DNA of 23,982 nucleotides, taken from positions 1 to 23,982 of IMG/VR virus record IMGVR_UViG_3300010885_035372; one strand, written 5' to 3'. Position numbers and translations under genes: made by a program. Under the pieces are notes generated by a model. It had not been told where the DNA came from, did not search any database, and worked only from the letters and a program-made list of their open reading frames with translations. This document shows positions 1 through 5,747 of the stretch, piece after piece. The number at the start of each line of letters is the position of its first letter. Position 1 is the first letter of the stretch. Origin of the DNA: a virus.

Positions 1-1
1 A

Positions 2-265
2 GAATTAGGATTTGATTATGTTCCAGCAATCAAACTATTCGGAATAGATGATTACATAAAAGACAGATATGATATAGAATACCTGATTGAAAGAGAAAAG
101 ATTCATACCGACCACAAATATCAGTTATTACAAATGATAGCAGAGATTATAAGTGATGAGAAAGGTAATGTAGAAGAACTACGACATTATGAAGCCACAA
201 GAGGTTTCGAGAAAATATGGAATTTAGTTATCAATAAGATAATATCCGATTATAATAAGAAATAA
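2..265 (+). CDS. Unknown protein, C-terminal fragment
   Basis: An open frame enters from the left edge and ends at TAA 263-265, giving 87 residues of the C-terminus of a longer protein. The fragment is hydrophilic and mostly charged helical sequence, with a tail ending ISDYNKK. I recognise no family motif. Codon use is AT-rich like the late genes. It is followed by more than 600 bp without a gene, so it closes a transcription unit. The start and any N-terminal domain lie outside the window, so no function can be assigned. Confidence 0.6.
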   Translation, partial: ELGFDYVPAIKLFGIDDYIKDRYDIEYLIEREKIHTDHKYQLLQMIAEIISDEKGNVEELRHYEATRGFEKIWNLVINKIISDYNKK

Positions 266-282
266 TTTTGTTAGGTTCTTAA

Positions 283-297
283 TAGTTAGGTGCCTAA
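283..297. repeat. Small palindrome after the first gene
   Basis: TTAGG-TG-CCTAA dyad just downstream of the first gene. It may be an operator or a weak hairpin. There is no following T-tract, so it is not a convincing terminator. Confidence 0.3.
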
Positions 298-330
298 TTA
301 TCTATAAAAAATACTAGATTTTCGTGGGAA

Positions 331-370
331 TCCGCCCCACTTTGACCCACTTCGCCCCACTTCGCCCCAC
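331..370. repeat. Four tandem 10-bp GC-rich repeats
   Basis: Four consecutive 10-bp units of form TYCGCCCCAC (the second diverged to TTTGACCCAC), ending in TTTT. They are conspicuously GC-rich inside an AT-rich stretch. The spacing is one helical turn. They lie about 200 bp upstream of the larger 10-bp array and may belong to the same cis-acting region. Confidence 0.75.
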
Positions 371-468
371 TTTTAACGCAAAAATAAAGCTTTTTCGCGT
401 CTAATAGATAGACATATTTATCATAAAAGTCTATTATAAGAATCTTTTTCTAGAAATTCCTTGTGTGA

Positions 469-485
469 GTTTTACTGAGTAAAAC
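469..485. repeat. 17-bp palindrome
   Basis: Perfect dyad GTTTTACT-G-AGTAAAAC. It sits in the AT-rich stretch between the GC-rich decamers and the DnaA-box pair. It is consistent with a protein-binding site or an extruding hairpin; the function is unknown. Confidence 0.6.
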
Positions 486-553
486 GTGATATTTTTTACC
501 TAAAATATATTTTGGTTAATAGAGGTTTTAAAAACTTACTAAATTTGTTTAAA

Positions 554-573
554 TGTGAATAACTTGTGAATAA
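554..573. other. Two tandem DnaA-box matches
   Basis: TGTGAATAA occurs at 554-562 and 565-573, an 11-bp tandem. It is the reverse complement of the consensus DnaA box TTATNCACA. The second copy runs into the start of the 10-bp repeat array. Two exact matches in tandem beside AT-rich DNA and a direct-repeat array are typical of replication origins. Whether this phage uses host DnaA is not known. Confidence 0.5.
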
Positions 574-750
574 CTAGGAGTACTGGTGTGTGCTGAGGAA
601 TTACTAGAAATACAGAAAGATTACTAGAGATACAGAGAGATGGAGGGGATTACTGGGGAATTACTGGAAGTACTGAGATATACATGAAAGTACTTGGGAA
701 TAACAAAAGATTACTGGAGATACTGGGAGATAACTGGAAATAGTGAGGAA
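571..750. repeat. 18-unit array of degenerate 10-bp repeats
   Basis: From 571 to 750 the sequence divides into 18 contiguous 10-bp units with no slippage, each beginning with T and approximating TTACTGGAGA (for example TTACTAGAGA, TACAGAGAGA, TACTGGGAGA). The top strand is strongly purine-rich. The units are degenerate, but the 10-bp register is exact, putting every copy on the same face of the helix. No credible gene overlaps; the minus-strand frame at 650-838 is an artefact of the low-complexity sequence. Candidate origin, partition site or cooperative protein-binding array. Confidence 0.8.
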
Positions 751-913
751 TTTTTATGTTGTGATTTATAAAGTAATGCCCACACAAAAACTTTTTTACC
801 AAAAAGTCAATAAAAATTTTTAACAATTTCCATGCCAACAGAGTAAAAAAATTTATTAATTACAGCGTATCGCATATTGAATATATCATTTATTGATTTA
901 TGATATGTGGTAT
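751..913. other. AT-rich stretch without a gene
   Basis: Very AT-rich DNA between the 10-bp array and the HNH gene. I see no gene, terminator or clear promoter. It could act as a duplex-unwinding stretch if the adjacent array is an origin. Confidence 0.4.
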
Positions 914-1420
914 ATGTCTAATGATAATGAAAAACCTAAGAAATATAGGAGAAGAAAAAAGCATTTAAAAAAGGATGAACCCAAGTATCTTTCGGATTAT
1001 AATAGGAAGTATCGCAATACTCCGAAAGGAAGAGAATCCATCAATCGCAGTAAACTCAATAACTGGTGGACATCGGTATACTCAAAATGTGCAACTAGAC
1101 ACAGAAACAAATTAAAAATTGGAGTTTATACCGAGGAAATGGATTTTGACAGAAATTATATCAAACAACTCTTTATAGAACAAAAAGGACTGTGTTATTG
1201 GTTGAATATACCAATGAATCCAGATAATGCGCCGAGACATTCTTTAAAACCTTCATTAGATCGTTTGGATGTTAAAAGAGGATACACTAAAGATAATATT
1301 GTTTTGTGTTCTCTTTTGGCTAATATGGGAAGATATTCTACTTCGGTAGAAGAATGGATGGATATATGCGAGAAATTAAAAACTCCGAAAGGTTTGATTA
1401 ATATATTGGACGAGGATTAG
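914..1420 (+). CDS. HNH-like endonuclease
   Basis: 168-residue basic protein. The N-terminus is very rich in Lys/Arg (KKYRRRKKHLKK), suiting DNA binding. The C-terminal half carries a phage-type HNH/His-Me finger signature: KGLCYW, then KPSLDRLD, GYTKDNIVL and an Asn a little further on (NMGR). The same SxDR-x2D-x3GY-x2DN block recurs in the homing endonuclease at 18246-19031, so the two share a nuclease core. The frame can be extended to a TTG at 893 or an ATG at 905; I prefer ATG 914 (MSNDNEK) because the upstream residues look non-coding. It stands alone, as expected for a selfish or host-takeover nuclease. Only one Cys is present in the core, so no zinc site is evident. Substrate unknown. 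Confidence 0.75.
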   Translation: MSNDNEKPKKYRRRKKHLKKDEPKYLSDYNRKYRNTPKGRESINRSKLNNWWTSVYSKCATRHRNKLKIGVYTEEMDFDRNYIKQLFIEQKGLCYWLNIPMNPDNAPRHSLKPSLDRLDVKRGYTKDNIVLCSLLANMGRYSTSVEEWMDICEKLKTPKGLINILDED

Positions 1421-1447
1421 AATAATTAATCTCCCTTCCACACCATG

Positions 1448-1590
1448 CTCACACTATCGACTTAACTTAAATGATAAAATCGCGTCTATATAATAAACTC
1501 GAATTTATAATAAACTCGTCACTTTGTCAGAAAAACCTCGTTCGCTCGTACAAGCCTAGCGCGTGTACCCACAAACGTAGCGTGTAATTA
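1448..1590. repeat. Intergenic repeat, copy 1 (diverged)
   Basis: First of three copies of a ~150-bp non-coding element (others at 6183-6336 and 6346-6499). Shared blocks are TAAAATCGCGT, two TATAATAAACTCG-like direct repeats, CTCGTCAC..CGTCA, and ACAAGCCTAGCGCGTGTACC. This copy lacks the last part (CATCCACGAGAGAGCTGG) of the other two. It ends close to the -35 region of the promoter at 1595-1623. Function unknown. Confidence 0.75.
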
Positions 1591-1594
1591 TGTG

Positions 1595-1623
1595 TGTACA
1601 TGCTCCTCTCTTTGTGATACAAT
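1595..1623 (+). promoter_or_regulatory. Sigma-70-like promoter, leaderless
   Basis: TGTACA-N17-TACAAT, with TG one base before the -10 (extended -10). The -10 ends 7 nt before ATG 1631, so initiation would fall at or next to the start codon. Confidence 0.5.
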
Positions 1624-1630
1624 ACTCTAA

Positions 1631-1894
1631 ATGCAAACTATTATTCCTATGATTAGTAACATGACAAACTCTGGCGTCTTTATGAGCGAAGGGAACTTTA
1701 TTAGTTCTGATGTGGATGTGAGTATTAATGGTTCTGATAATACTATTAAATTAAGGTATCATGATAAGAACGGAGATATACATTTTAGTATTAAACACCT
1801 ATTAGAGGTGGAGTTCTTAAAAGATATGAATAACATTATAGATTCTGTTTTGTTTAAAGAAGGTATTGTTATTTGGGAAAACAACTTTTGTTAA
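1631..1894 (+). CDS. Small unknown protein
   Basis: 87-residue acidic protein with no recognised motif. The middle (VDVSINGSDNTIKLRYHDKN) alternates like beta strands and the C-terminal third looks helical (HLLEVEFLKDMNNIID), ending WENNFC. There is no signal peptide or membrane segment. It is preceded by copy 1 of the intergenic repeat and a sigma-70-like promoter that abuts the ATG. There is no ribosome-binding site, consistent with a leaderless transcript. The stop codon lies in the first of five GTTAAA-type repeats. Probably an early accessory gene; function unknown. Confidence 0.55.
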   Translation: MQTIIPMISNMTNSGVFMSEGNFISSDVDVSINGSDNTIKLRYHDKNGDIHFSIKHLLEVEFLKDMNNIIDSVLFKEGIVIWENNFC

Positions 1895-2055
1895 ACAGAA
1901 TTTGTTAAATAATTAATTTATTTTTTTTGTTTATTCCCGATTGGGAGTTTATTATGGTTTAATCTTAATTTGTTAAATCATTATTACCCGTCGGGAATTT
2001 GTTAAAAAGGTTTAAGTTAGTTATGTATATTCCGTGGTCAAGGTAATTGTTAAAA
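1886..2055. repeat. Five dispersed TTTGTTAAA repeats
   Basis: AATTTGTTAAA-type motifs at about 1886, 1899, 1967, 1996 and 2045, all on the same strand, in an AT-rich non-coding stretch. Between them are small dyads CCC-GATT-GGG (about 1937) and CCCGTCGGG (about 1987). No gene is visible from 1895 to 2374. Possible operator cluster. Confidence 0.5.
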
Positions 2056-2147
2056 ATCTTTTATTAATAAGTTCCTCGGGGTTTTATTAATTAAAAAAAG
2101 TTTGTTTTAGCGATTAAAAAGTTCTTGTTTTCTCTGGGTGCTGGGGA

Positions 2148-2225
2148 TACTCTGTACAGGGGAGAGTTCTGGAATGATTTTGGTTTTGGTTCAAAAAGGC
2201 GCAGTACTCTCCTGAGAACAGAGTA
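2148..2225. repeat. Paired 23-bp inverted elements, pair 1
   Basis: Two 23-bp elements, 2148-2170 and 2203-2225, in inverted orientation with 32 bp between. They match at about 17-18 positions. Each is itself a dyad of form ACTCT-N9-AGAGT. The right-hand unit is closely repeated at 4326-4348 and 7055-7077. All right-hand units lie upstream of sigma-28-like promoters, so an operator role is plausible. Confidence 0.7.
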
Positions 2226-2309
2226 ATCCCGAATTCGGGTGGCGTCGAGCAAAAACAAAAAAAATCTTTTTGCTAAAGTTTCCTCGGGAAAGATTCTCGA
2301 AAGTTTTTC

Positions 2310-2337
2310 TAAAGCGAAACGAGAAAACAGCCGAAAA
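2310..2337 (+). promoter_or_regulatory. Sigma-28-like promoter A
   Basis: TAAAGCGA-N12-GCCGAAAA, one base longer spacing than the other sites, preceded by CTCGAAAGTTTTTC as in site D. Predicted leader of about 30 nt to ATG 2375, A/C-rich, ending AACACC-ATG. Confidence 0.6.
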
Positions 2338-2374
2338 AGATAGTACGCAGTTAAAACCACAAATCAAAAACACC

Positions 2375-2701
2375 ATGACGACACTCCTTGAAACTCCAGA
2401 AATTCACCCGATCCTCGCCGCGAAGTTCCTAGAACTAGACGAACATTTTGCGGCATGGGAAGCCAAGCGGGAACTCTGGGCGGATCAGCAAGAAGAACTG
2501 GAAGCCCAGTTCGCCGAAAACTTCGGAGGCTTTGTGCAGGAGAACTTTGAAATCGTACAGGTTGAAAAGGTTTCCGAGCCTGCTCCTGAGCCCTCTCCTG
2601 AGCCTGAACCGGAGATTGTGGCAGAGGTTGTAGAAATCCCTGCTCCTGCTCCCAAGGCCAAGGCGAAAAAGAAATCCGCTCCCAAGAAGAAAAACTCCTA
2701 A
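2375..2701 (+). CDS. Small protein with Pro/Glu linker and Lys/Ala-rich histone-like tail
   Basis: 108 residues. Start chosen at ATG 2375 because the upstream extension in frame would run through promoter A. Three parts are visible: a helical, acidic N-terminal segment (about 1-65; ELDEHFAAWEAKREL, QQEELEAQF), a Pro-Glu linker (about 70-95; APEPSPEPEPE), and a C-terminal tail rich in Lys, Ala and Pro (APKAKAKKKSAPKKKNS). The tail resembles histone H1-like or other nucleic-acid-coating tails. It has its own sigma-28-like promoter and is GC-richer than the late genes. The stop codon is part of TAAAGTTT, a motif repeated after several genes here. A DNA-binding or bridging role is inference only. 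Confidence 0.7.
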   Translation: MTTLLETPEIHPILAAKFLELDEHFAAWEAKRELWADQQEELEAQFAENFGGFVQENFEIVQVEKVSEPAPEPSPEPEPEIVAEVVEIPAPAPKAKAKKKSAPKKKNS

Positions 2702-2774
2702 AGTTTCTTCGCAAGTCGCCCCTTCCCCAAAAGAGGGGGCGAAAGCGAGGTGAAAGAAAGATAAAAGAAATAGT

Positions 2775-2801
2775 TAAAGTTTCCTTGAGTTATTCCGATT
2801 A
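2775..2801 (+). promoter_or_regulatory. Sigma-28-like promoter B
   Basis: TAAAGTTT-N11-TCCGATTA: perfect -35 and spacing, -10 close to GCCGATAA. Drives the 2830 gene. Confidence 0.7.
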
Positions 2802-2829
2802 GAATAGTACAGTCAACCATCCTCATCTT

Positions 2830-3084
2830 ATGAACAACGTCCACGAATTCCTAAACAACGCAGTAAATTCTAATTTCATGTTTTCCAGCGGTGAAGACAA
2901 GGCTCAGGCCATTACACGAGGCAAGGATCTCATCACTCAGCAGATTTTTGAAGCCTTGCAGAAGCGTGATTTTGCGAAGTGGTTCGCTACCGGAGAGTGG
3001 GATGCCTTTATCTCAGCGGACGAAATGGCTCCCTCGGAGTCTGAAATCTTGGTGCAGATCAAAAATCTTTTCAAATTGAACTAA
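2830..3084 (+). CDS. Small unknown protein
   Basis: 84 residues, predicted mostly helical (VHEFLNNAVNSNFMF, KDLITQQIFEALQKRDFAKWF). No membrane segment, no cysteines and no recognised family. Promoter B sits about 28 bp upstream. The leader has no Shine-Dalgarno sequence. Its stop codon TAA is the first three bases of the -35 box of the next promoter (TAAAGTTT at 3082), so gene end and next promoter are fused. GC content is similar to the DUF932 gene that follows. Function unknown; likely an early accessory gene. Confidence 0.65.
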   Translation: MNNVHEFLNNAVNSNFMFSSGEDKAQAITRGKDLITQQIFEALQKRDFAKWFATGEWDAFISADEMAPSESEILVQIKNLFKLN

Positions 3085-3108
3085 AGTTTTCCAAAGTTTT
3101 TCCGATTA
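3082..3108 (+). promoter_or_regulatory. Sigma-28-like promoter C
   Basis: TAAAGTTT-N11-TCCGATTA, overlapping the stop codon of the preceding gene. About 42 nt from the end of the -10 box to ATG 3151, ending in A/C-rich sequence without a Shine-Dalgarno. Confidence 0.75.
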
Positions 3109-3150
3109 GTATAACAGTCAGTTAAATCCAACCCAAAAAAACCAAAACAT

Positions 3151-4161
3151 ATGGCACACCAAATCACCATCAATCAGAACGGCGAAGCAGAATTCTTTTG
3201 CGCGAAACATCAGGCATGGCATGGGCTCACCGAGCCTGTACCTCAGAATGTCACTTGGCAGGAAGCCAAGCGGATCTCAAAATTGAACTTCATTTACGAG
3301 GAAGTTCCCTGCTTCCATCAGTTGCCTGACGGACGTTTGCAGAAGATCGAAGGCAAAAAGGTCATCCGCCGCTCGGATACAGGCGAGGTGATGTCTGTAA
3401 TGGGCAGTAAATTCCGCTGTATTCAGGTTGACGAATTGATGGAGTTTGCGGATTCGATTGTGGGTTCTGGTCAGGCCGTCTGGAATTCCGCTGGCTCGCT
3501 CTTCGGAGGTCGCAGGATTTTTGCGAATCTTGAATTGGAAGGAAAATTGTTCGTCAATAATAATCCTGACGACACCACAACCAAGAATGTCATGGTGACA
3601 AATGCCAATGATGGCACAGGCGCATTGGTCATCATGGTCGCTGGCATCCGCACGGTTTGCTGGAATACCTGTAATGCGAACCTCAAGTCTGGATCAGAAA
3701 ACATGATCAAGATTTATCATCGCTCAGGGTTCGAGCGGCGCAAGCTGGATGCCCAGAAAGCCTTGGGTCTTGCTCTGGCTTACTACGACGAATTTCAGGA
3801 AGCAATGAATCAGCTTGCCGCCGATCAGGTTTCCTCTTCCTACGTCGAGGGGTTCATTAACGCCCTTATTCCCGCCGAGAAAGATGCTGATACTGGCAAG
3901 GTTGCCAAGCGCACCTTGGATCGGCGCGACCAGATTGACACCCTGTTCCGCACTGGCAAAGGCAACAACGGAGAAACAAAATGGGATTTGTTTAACGCCG
4001 TGACCGAGTACGTTGACCATCATTCCAACGGTCGCCTATCCAAGGAAACCAAGCTGGAAGGAAATGACGAGTTCTTCAAAATGGAACAAAGGTTCGACCG
4101 AGCCATCTTCGGGACTGGCGCAGTGCTGAAGCAGCGGGCAATGGATCTCCTCCTGAACTAA
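3151..4161 (+). CDS. DUF932 phage/plasmid-like protein
   Basis: 336 residues, matching the DUF932 family (phage/plasmid-like, TIGR03299) in length and layout. The N-terminus has the typical AWHGLTEPV segment (about 21-31). Then come VIRRSDTGEVMSVMGSKFRCIQ (about 70-92), a central Gly-rich region with GGRRIFANLELEG, a VMVTNANDGTGAL block, and the characteristic VCWNTCNANLKSG near residue 170. Proteins of this family are common in phages and conjugative plasmids; their biochemical role is not established. It has its own sigma-28-like promoter (C) and ends at a strong intrinsic terminator, so it is an independent transcription unit. The gene is about half G+C by eye, well above the late genes, suggesting acquisition from a GC-richer source. 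Confidence 0.85.
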   Translation: MAHQITINQNGEAEFFCAKHQAWHGLTEPVPQNVTWQEAKRISKLNFIYEEVPCFHQLPDGRLQKIEGKKVIRRSDTGEVMSVMGSKFRCIQVDELMEFADSIVGSGQAVWNSAGSLFGGRRIFANLELEGKLFVNNNPDDTTTKNVMVTNANDGTGALVIMVAGIRTVCWNTCNANLKSGSENMIKIYHRSGFERRKLDAQKALGLALAYYDEFQEAMNQLAADQVSSSYVEGFINALIPAEKDADTGKVAKRTLDRRDQIDTLFRTGKGNNGETKWDLFNAVTEYVDHHSNGRLSKETKLEGNDEFFKMEQRFDRAIFGTGAVLKQRAMDLLLN

Positions 4162-4171
4162 ACGCAAGAAC

Positions 4172-4209
4172 AAAACCCGCCCACACCGTAAAAAGTGTGG
4201 GCGGGTTTT
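4172..4209 (+). terminator. Intrinsic terminator after DUF932 gene
   Basis: 11-bp GC-rich stem (CCCGCCCACAC / GTGTGGGCGGG, 4176-4186 and 4195-4205) with an 8-nt loop, then TTTT pairing back with AAAA. Confidence 0.9.
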
Positions 4210-4237
4210 CTGTTTTCTTTAGCCGAAAGATTTTTTT

Positions 4238-4348
4238 CTTTTCGCTTGTTTCGGAAAAGTTTCGGGGATACTCTATTCACAGGAGAATTCTACAGATATT
4301 TCCCCGTGTTTTCCGAAACAAGAAAAGAACTCTCCTGTGAATAGAGTA
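4238..4348. repeat. Interlocked pair of long inverted repeats
   Basis: Inverted repeat 1: 4238-4258 pairs with 4309-4327 (19 bp with a 2-nt bulge), extended by CGGGGA 4263-4268 with TCCCCG 4301-4306. Its loop (4269-4300) contains element 4269-4291. That element is complementary at 22 of 23 positions to 4326-4348, which follows the stem directly. The order L1-L2-R1-R2 gives pseudoknot or mutually exclusive pairing. It lies in the gene-free stretch 4210-4524. The 23-bp element is also the ACTCT-N9-AGAGT dyad found at 2148-2225 and 7055-7077. Confidence 0.75.
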
Positions 4349-4393
4349 GTCTCGGCGCGATGAGATTACGAGCACAAAATAAAAAAAGATTTC

Positions 4394-4421
4394 GCTAAAG
4401 TTTTTTGGATTCAAGTTCTGT
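4394..4421 (+). promoter_or_regulatory. TAAAGTTT element with non-consensus -10
   Basis: TAAAGTTT-N11-GTTCTGTG followed by CCA. The same combination occurs at about 8179-8205. The -35-like half is perfect, but CCGA is missing. It may be a degenerate promoter or a different regulatory site. Confidence 0.3.
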
Positions 4422-4456
4422 GCCAGCTTCAGAGAAAAGATTCTCGAAACTTTTTC

Positions 4457-4483
4457 TAAAGAGAATCAGAAAACAGCCGAAAT
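4457..4483 (+). promoter_or_regulatory. Sigma-28-like promoter D
   Basis: TAAAGAGA-N11-GCCGAAAT, preceded by ATTCTCGAAACTTTTTC as in site A. Leader of about 35 nt ends CAACACC-ATG. Confidence 0.7.
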
Positions 4484-4524
4484 AATATGTACGGACGAGA
4501 AGTCCTAGCAACCCAACCAACACC

Positions 4525-4884
4525 ATGAAACACCAGATTCGTTCAACAGTAGTTTTCCTCGGCCAAGATTATGATCGCAACACCCAGTGGCTTTCACAGG
4601 CCAATAAATGGGCGGGAATTAATCGTATCGAGCGCACTCGCTACACCATCCGCCATGATGCAGAGGTGACCGTGGAAATGATCGCAGAAGATTGTTTCTG
4701 CGTGTTCAATGCTCCTGACGAGGCTTTGAGCGAAAACCAGCTTAGAAGGCGCGGAAACTACCGTGGCGTTTCGCTATCGGTGGGAGATATTGTTCAGATT
4801 TTCAGGAGCGGAGTCTTGGTCGCTGAAGCCCTGTGTGATTCTATGGGCTGGCAGATCCGAGACACGCTGGTCGAGATTTCCTAA
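4525..4884 (+). CDS. Unknown protein, YodL/LPD-like C-terminal motif
   Basis: 119 residues. The N-terminal half alternates beta-like strands (RSTVVFLGQDYD, RTRYTIRHDAEVTVEMIAED). The C-terminal half contains NYRGVSLSVGDIVQI (about 78-92), which resembles the GRSLSVGDVV block of YodL-like/LPD-type domains in phage and plasmid proteins, but I cannot confirm the family without a profile search. It starts after the A/C-rich leader of promoter D, with no Shine-Dalgarno. The stop is again embedded in TAAAGTTT. GC-richer than late genes. Function unknown. Confidence 0.65.
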   Translation: MKHQIRSTVVFLGQDYDRNTQWLSQANKWAGINRIERTRYTIRHDAEVTVEMIAEDCFCVFNAPDEALSENQLRRRGNYRGVSLSVGDIVQIFRSGVLVAEALCDSMGWQIRDTLVEIS

Positions 4885-4902
4885 AGTTTCACTAAAGTTT
4901 TC

Positions 4903-4938
4903 TCGCCCTCTGAAAATGGGGGCGGGAAAACTTTTCCC
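4903..4938 (+). terminator. Hairpins downstream of the 4525 gene (weak terminator)
   Basis: CGCCC/GGGCG hairpin followed by the perfect dyad GGGAAAA-C-TTTTCCC (4924-4938), then AAAGTTTTTC. The first resembles the terminator at 7644 but lacks its T-tract, so termination is probably partial. Confidence 0.4.
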
Positions 4939-4948
4939 AAAGTTTTTC

Positions 4949-4975
4949 TAAAGAGAATTAGTTTCCCGCCGAAAT
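4949..4975 (+). promoter_or_regulatory. Sigma-28-like promoter E
   Basis: TAAAGAGA-N11-GCCGAAAT, then AATAAGTAG. Upstream of the 5045 gene, together with an extended -10 site at 4999. Confidence 0.7.
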
Positions 4976-4998
4976 AATAAGTAGCCAGAAATAGCATG

Positions 4999-5007
4999 TG
5001 CTATACT
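4999..5007 (+). promoter_or_regulatory. Extended -10 promoter
   Basis: TG-C-TATACT, without a clear -35. Shares ATGTGCTATA with the site at 6512. It gives the 5045 gene a second, sigma-70-type start with a leader of about 30 nt. Confidence 0.45.
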
Positions 5008-5044
5008 GGTAGAGAAGAAAGAAACCACCCAAAAATCACACACC

Positions 5045-5398
5045 ATGCCCTTCCTCATCCATCCCCACCATCCCACCCTCGTCTGCTCTGGAAAAGACCC
5101 AATTTTTGGGTATCTCAATGCACTGCATCTGTGCCGCGAAATGATCGGCATGCACTCCGTGCAGATTTTGTTTGATAGCCGTCCAGTCTCAACGCCAGAG
5201 ATTTTTAATGAAATGCTGCGACCCTTCTGTGGTGTGTTCCCATCTGGTATGGATCGCGAGAGCATGCTGGACATTCTGGACACGCTTCTGGATTATGGGT
5301 GGATAAACAGAGAGCCAGCGGGGCTCAATCAGATGATGGCGGATTTTATAGACCTTATCGAGATGCGGGTCATGCTCGAAGAAGAAGAAGCCGTTTAA
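5045..5398 (+). CDS. Unknown protein
   Basis: 117 residues. The N-terminus is His/Pro-rich (FLIHPHHPTLVCSG). The remainder is acidic and probably helical (SMLDILDTLLDYGWI, MMADFIDLIEMRVMLEEEE). No membrane segment or known motif. Start at ATG 5045 is preceded by CACACC, the same SD-less context as the 2375 and 4525 genes. It has two candidate promoters (sigma-28-like E and extended -10) and ends just before a terminator hairpin at 5414, so it is its own unit. Function unknown. Confidence 0.65.
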   Translation: MPFLIHPHHPTLVCSGKDPIFGYLNALHLCREMIGMHSVQILFDSRPVSTPEIFNEMLRPFCGVFPSGMDRESMLDILDTLLDYGWINREPAGLNQMMADFIDLIEMRVMLEEEEAV

Positions 5399-5413
5399 AT
5401 CAAAACAGAATCT

Positions 5414-5450
5414 CTTTCGGGAAGAAGTTACTAATTCCCGAAAGTTTTTC
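5414..5450 (+). terminator. Intrinsic terminator fused to next promoter
   Basis: 10-bp stem CTTTCGGGAA/TTCCCGAAAG (5414-5423, 5435-5444) followed by TTTTTC. The next base begins the -35 box of promoter F. Confidence 0.75.
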
Positions 5451-5477
5451 TAAAGTTTCCCAACATTCAGCCGAATA
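5451..5477 (+). promoter_or_regulatory. Sigma-28-like promoter F, leaderless
   Basis: TAAAGTTT-N11-GCCGAATA: both boxes near-perfect. The -10 ends only 6 nt before ATG 5484, so the transcript should start at or within 1-2 nt of the start codon. Confidence 0.75.
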
Positions 5478-5483
5478 CTTATT

Positions 5484-5732
5484 ATGACCACCACCATATC
5501 CAATCTAGAAAAATTCAAAACAGAATTAGAATCTCAGTATGTCAGGCTTTTTGAAACTCCTGAATATGAATTCTCAGCTTCTAGGACTACTCCCAAAGCC
5601 TTGGCAGATAAAATGGTTTATAGTCTTAAAGTTAATGGAGCTAATAAAGATGGCAAAGGTATTAAGAATACCTGTAAAGTATTAGGAATTAAGAATACTT
5701 ATAAAGGAATCTCTGAATACCTTAATTCTTAA
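5484..5732 (+). CDS. Small unknown protein
   Basis: 82 residues, Lys/Asn/Thr-rich, with two halves: a helical N-terminus (NLEKFKTELESQYVRLF) and a C-terminal segment with the imperfect internal repeat IKNTCKVLG / IKNTYKGIS (about 62-78). No recognised domain. It is clearly AT-richer than its neighbours 2375-5398, yet has the same sigma-28-like promoter, so promoter type does not follow base composition. Probably co-transcribed with the SprT-like gene 15 bp downstream. Function unknown. Confidence 0.65.
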   Translation: MTTTISNLEKFKTELESQYVRLFETPEYEFSASRTTPKALADKMVYSLKVNGANKDGKGIKNTCKVLGIKNTYKGISEYLNS

Positions 5733-5747
5733 TTAATATTATATTCC

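Noticed and set aside
331-750. CRISPR array
   Set aside because: The repeats are 10-bp contiguous units without spacers.
650-838. Minus-strand frame of 62 codons
   Set aside because: It is translation of the 10-bp repeat array and AT-rich flank, with no promoter and no protein-like pattern.
2364-2714. Minus-strand frames over the 2375 gene
   Set aside because: Gln/Pro-rich shadow of the Glu/Pro linker on the plus strand; no promoter of any of the three classes.
3471-4023. Minus-strand frames inside the DUF932 gene
   Set aside because: Shadows of a well-recognised plus-strand gene in GC-rich DNA.
4238-4348. Ends of an insertion sequence
   Set aside because: Only about 100 bp lies between the arms, there is no transposase, and no flanking target duplication is seen.
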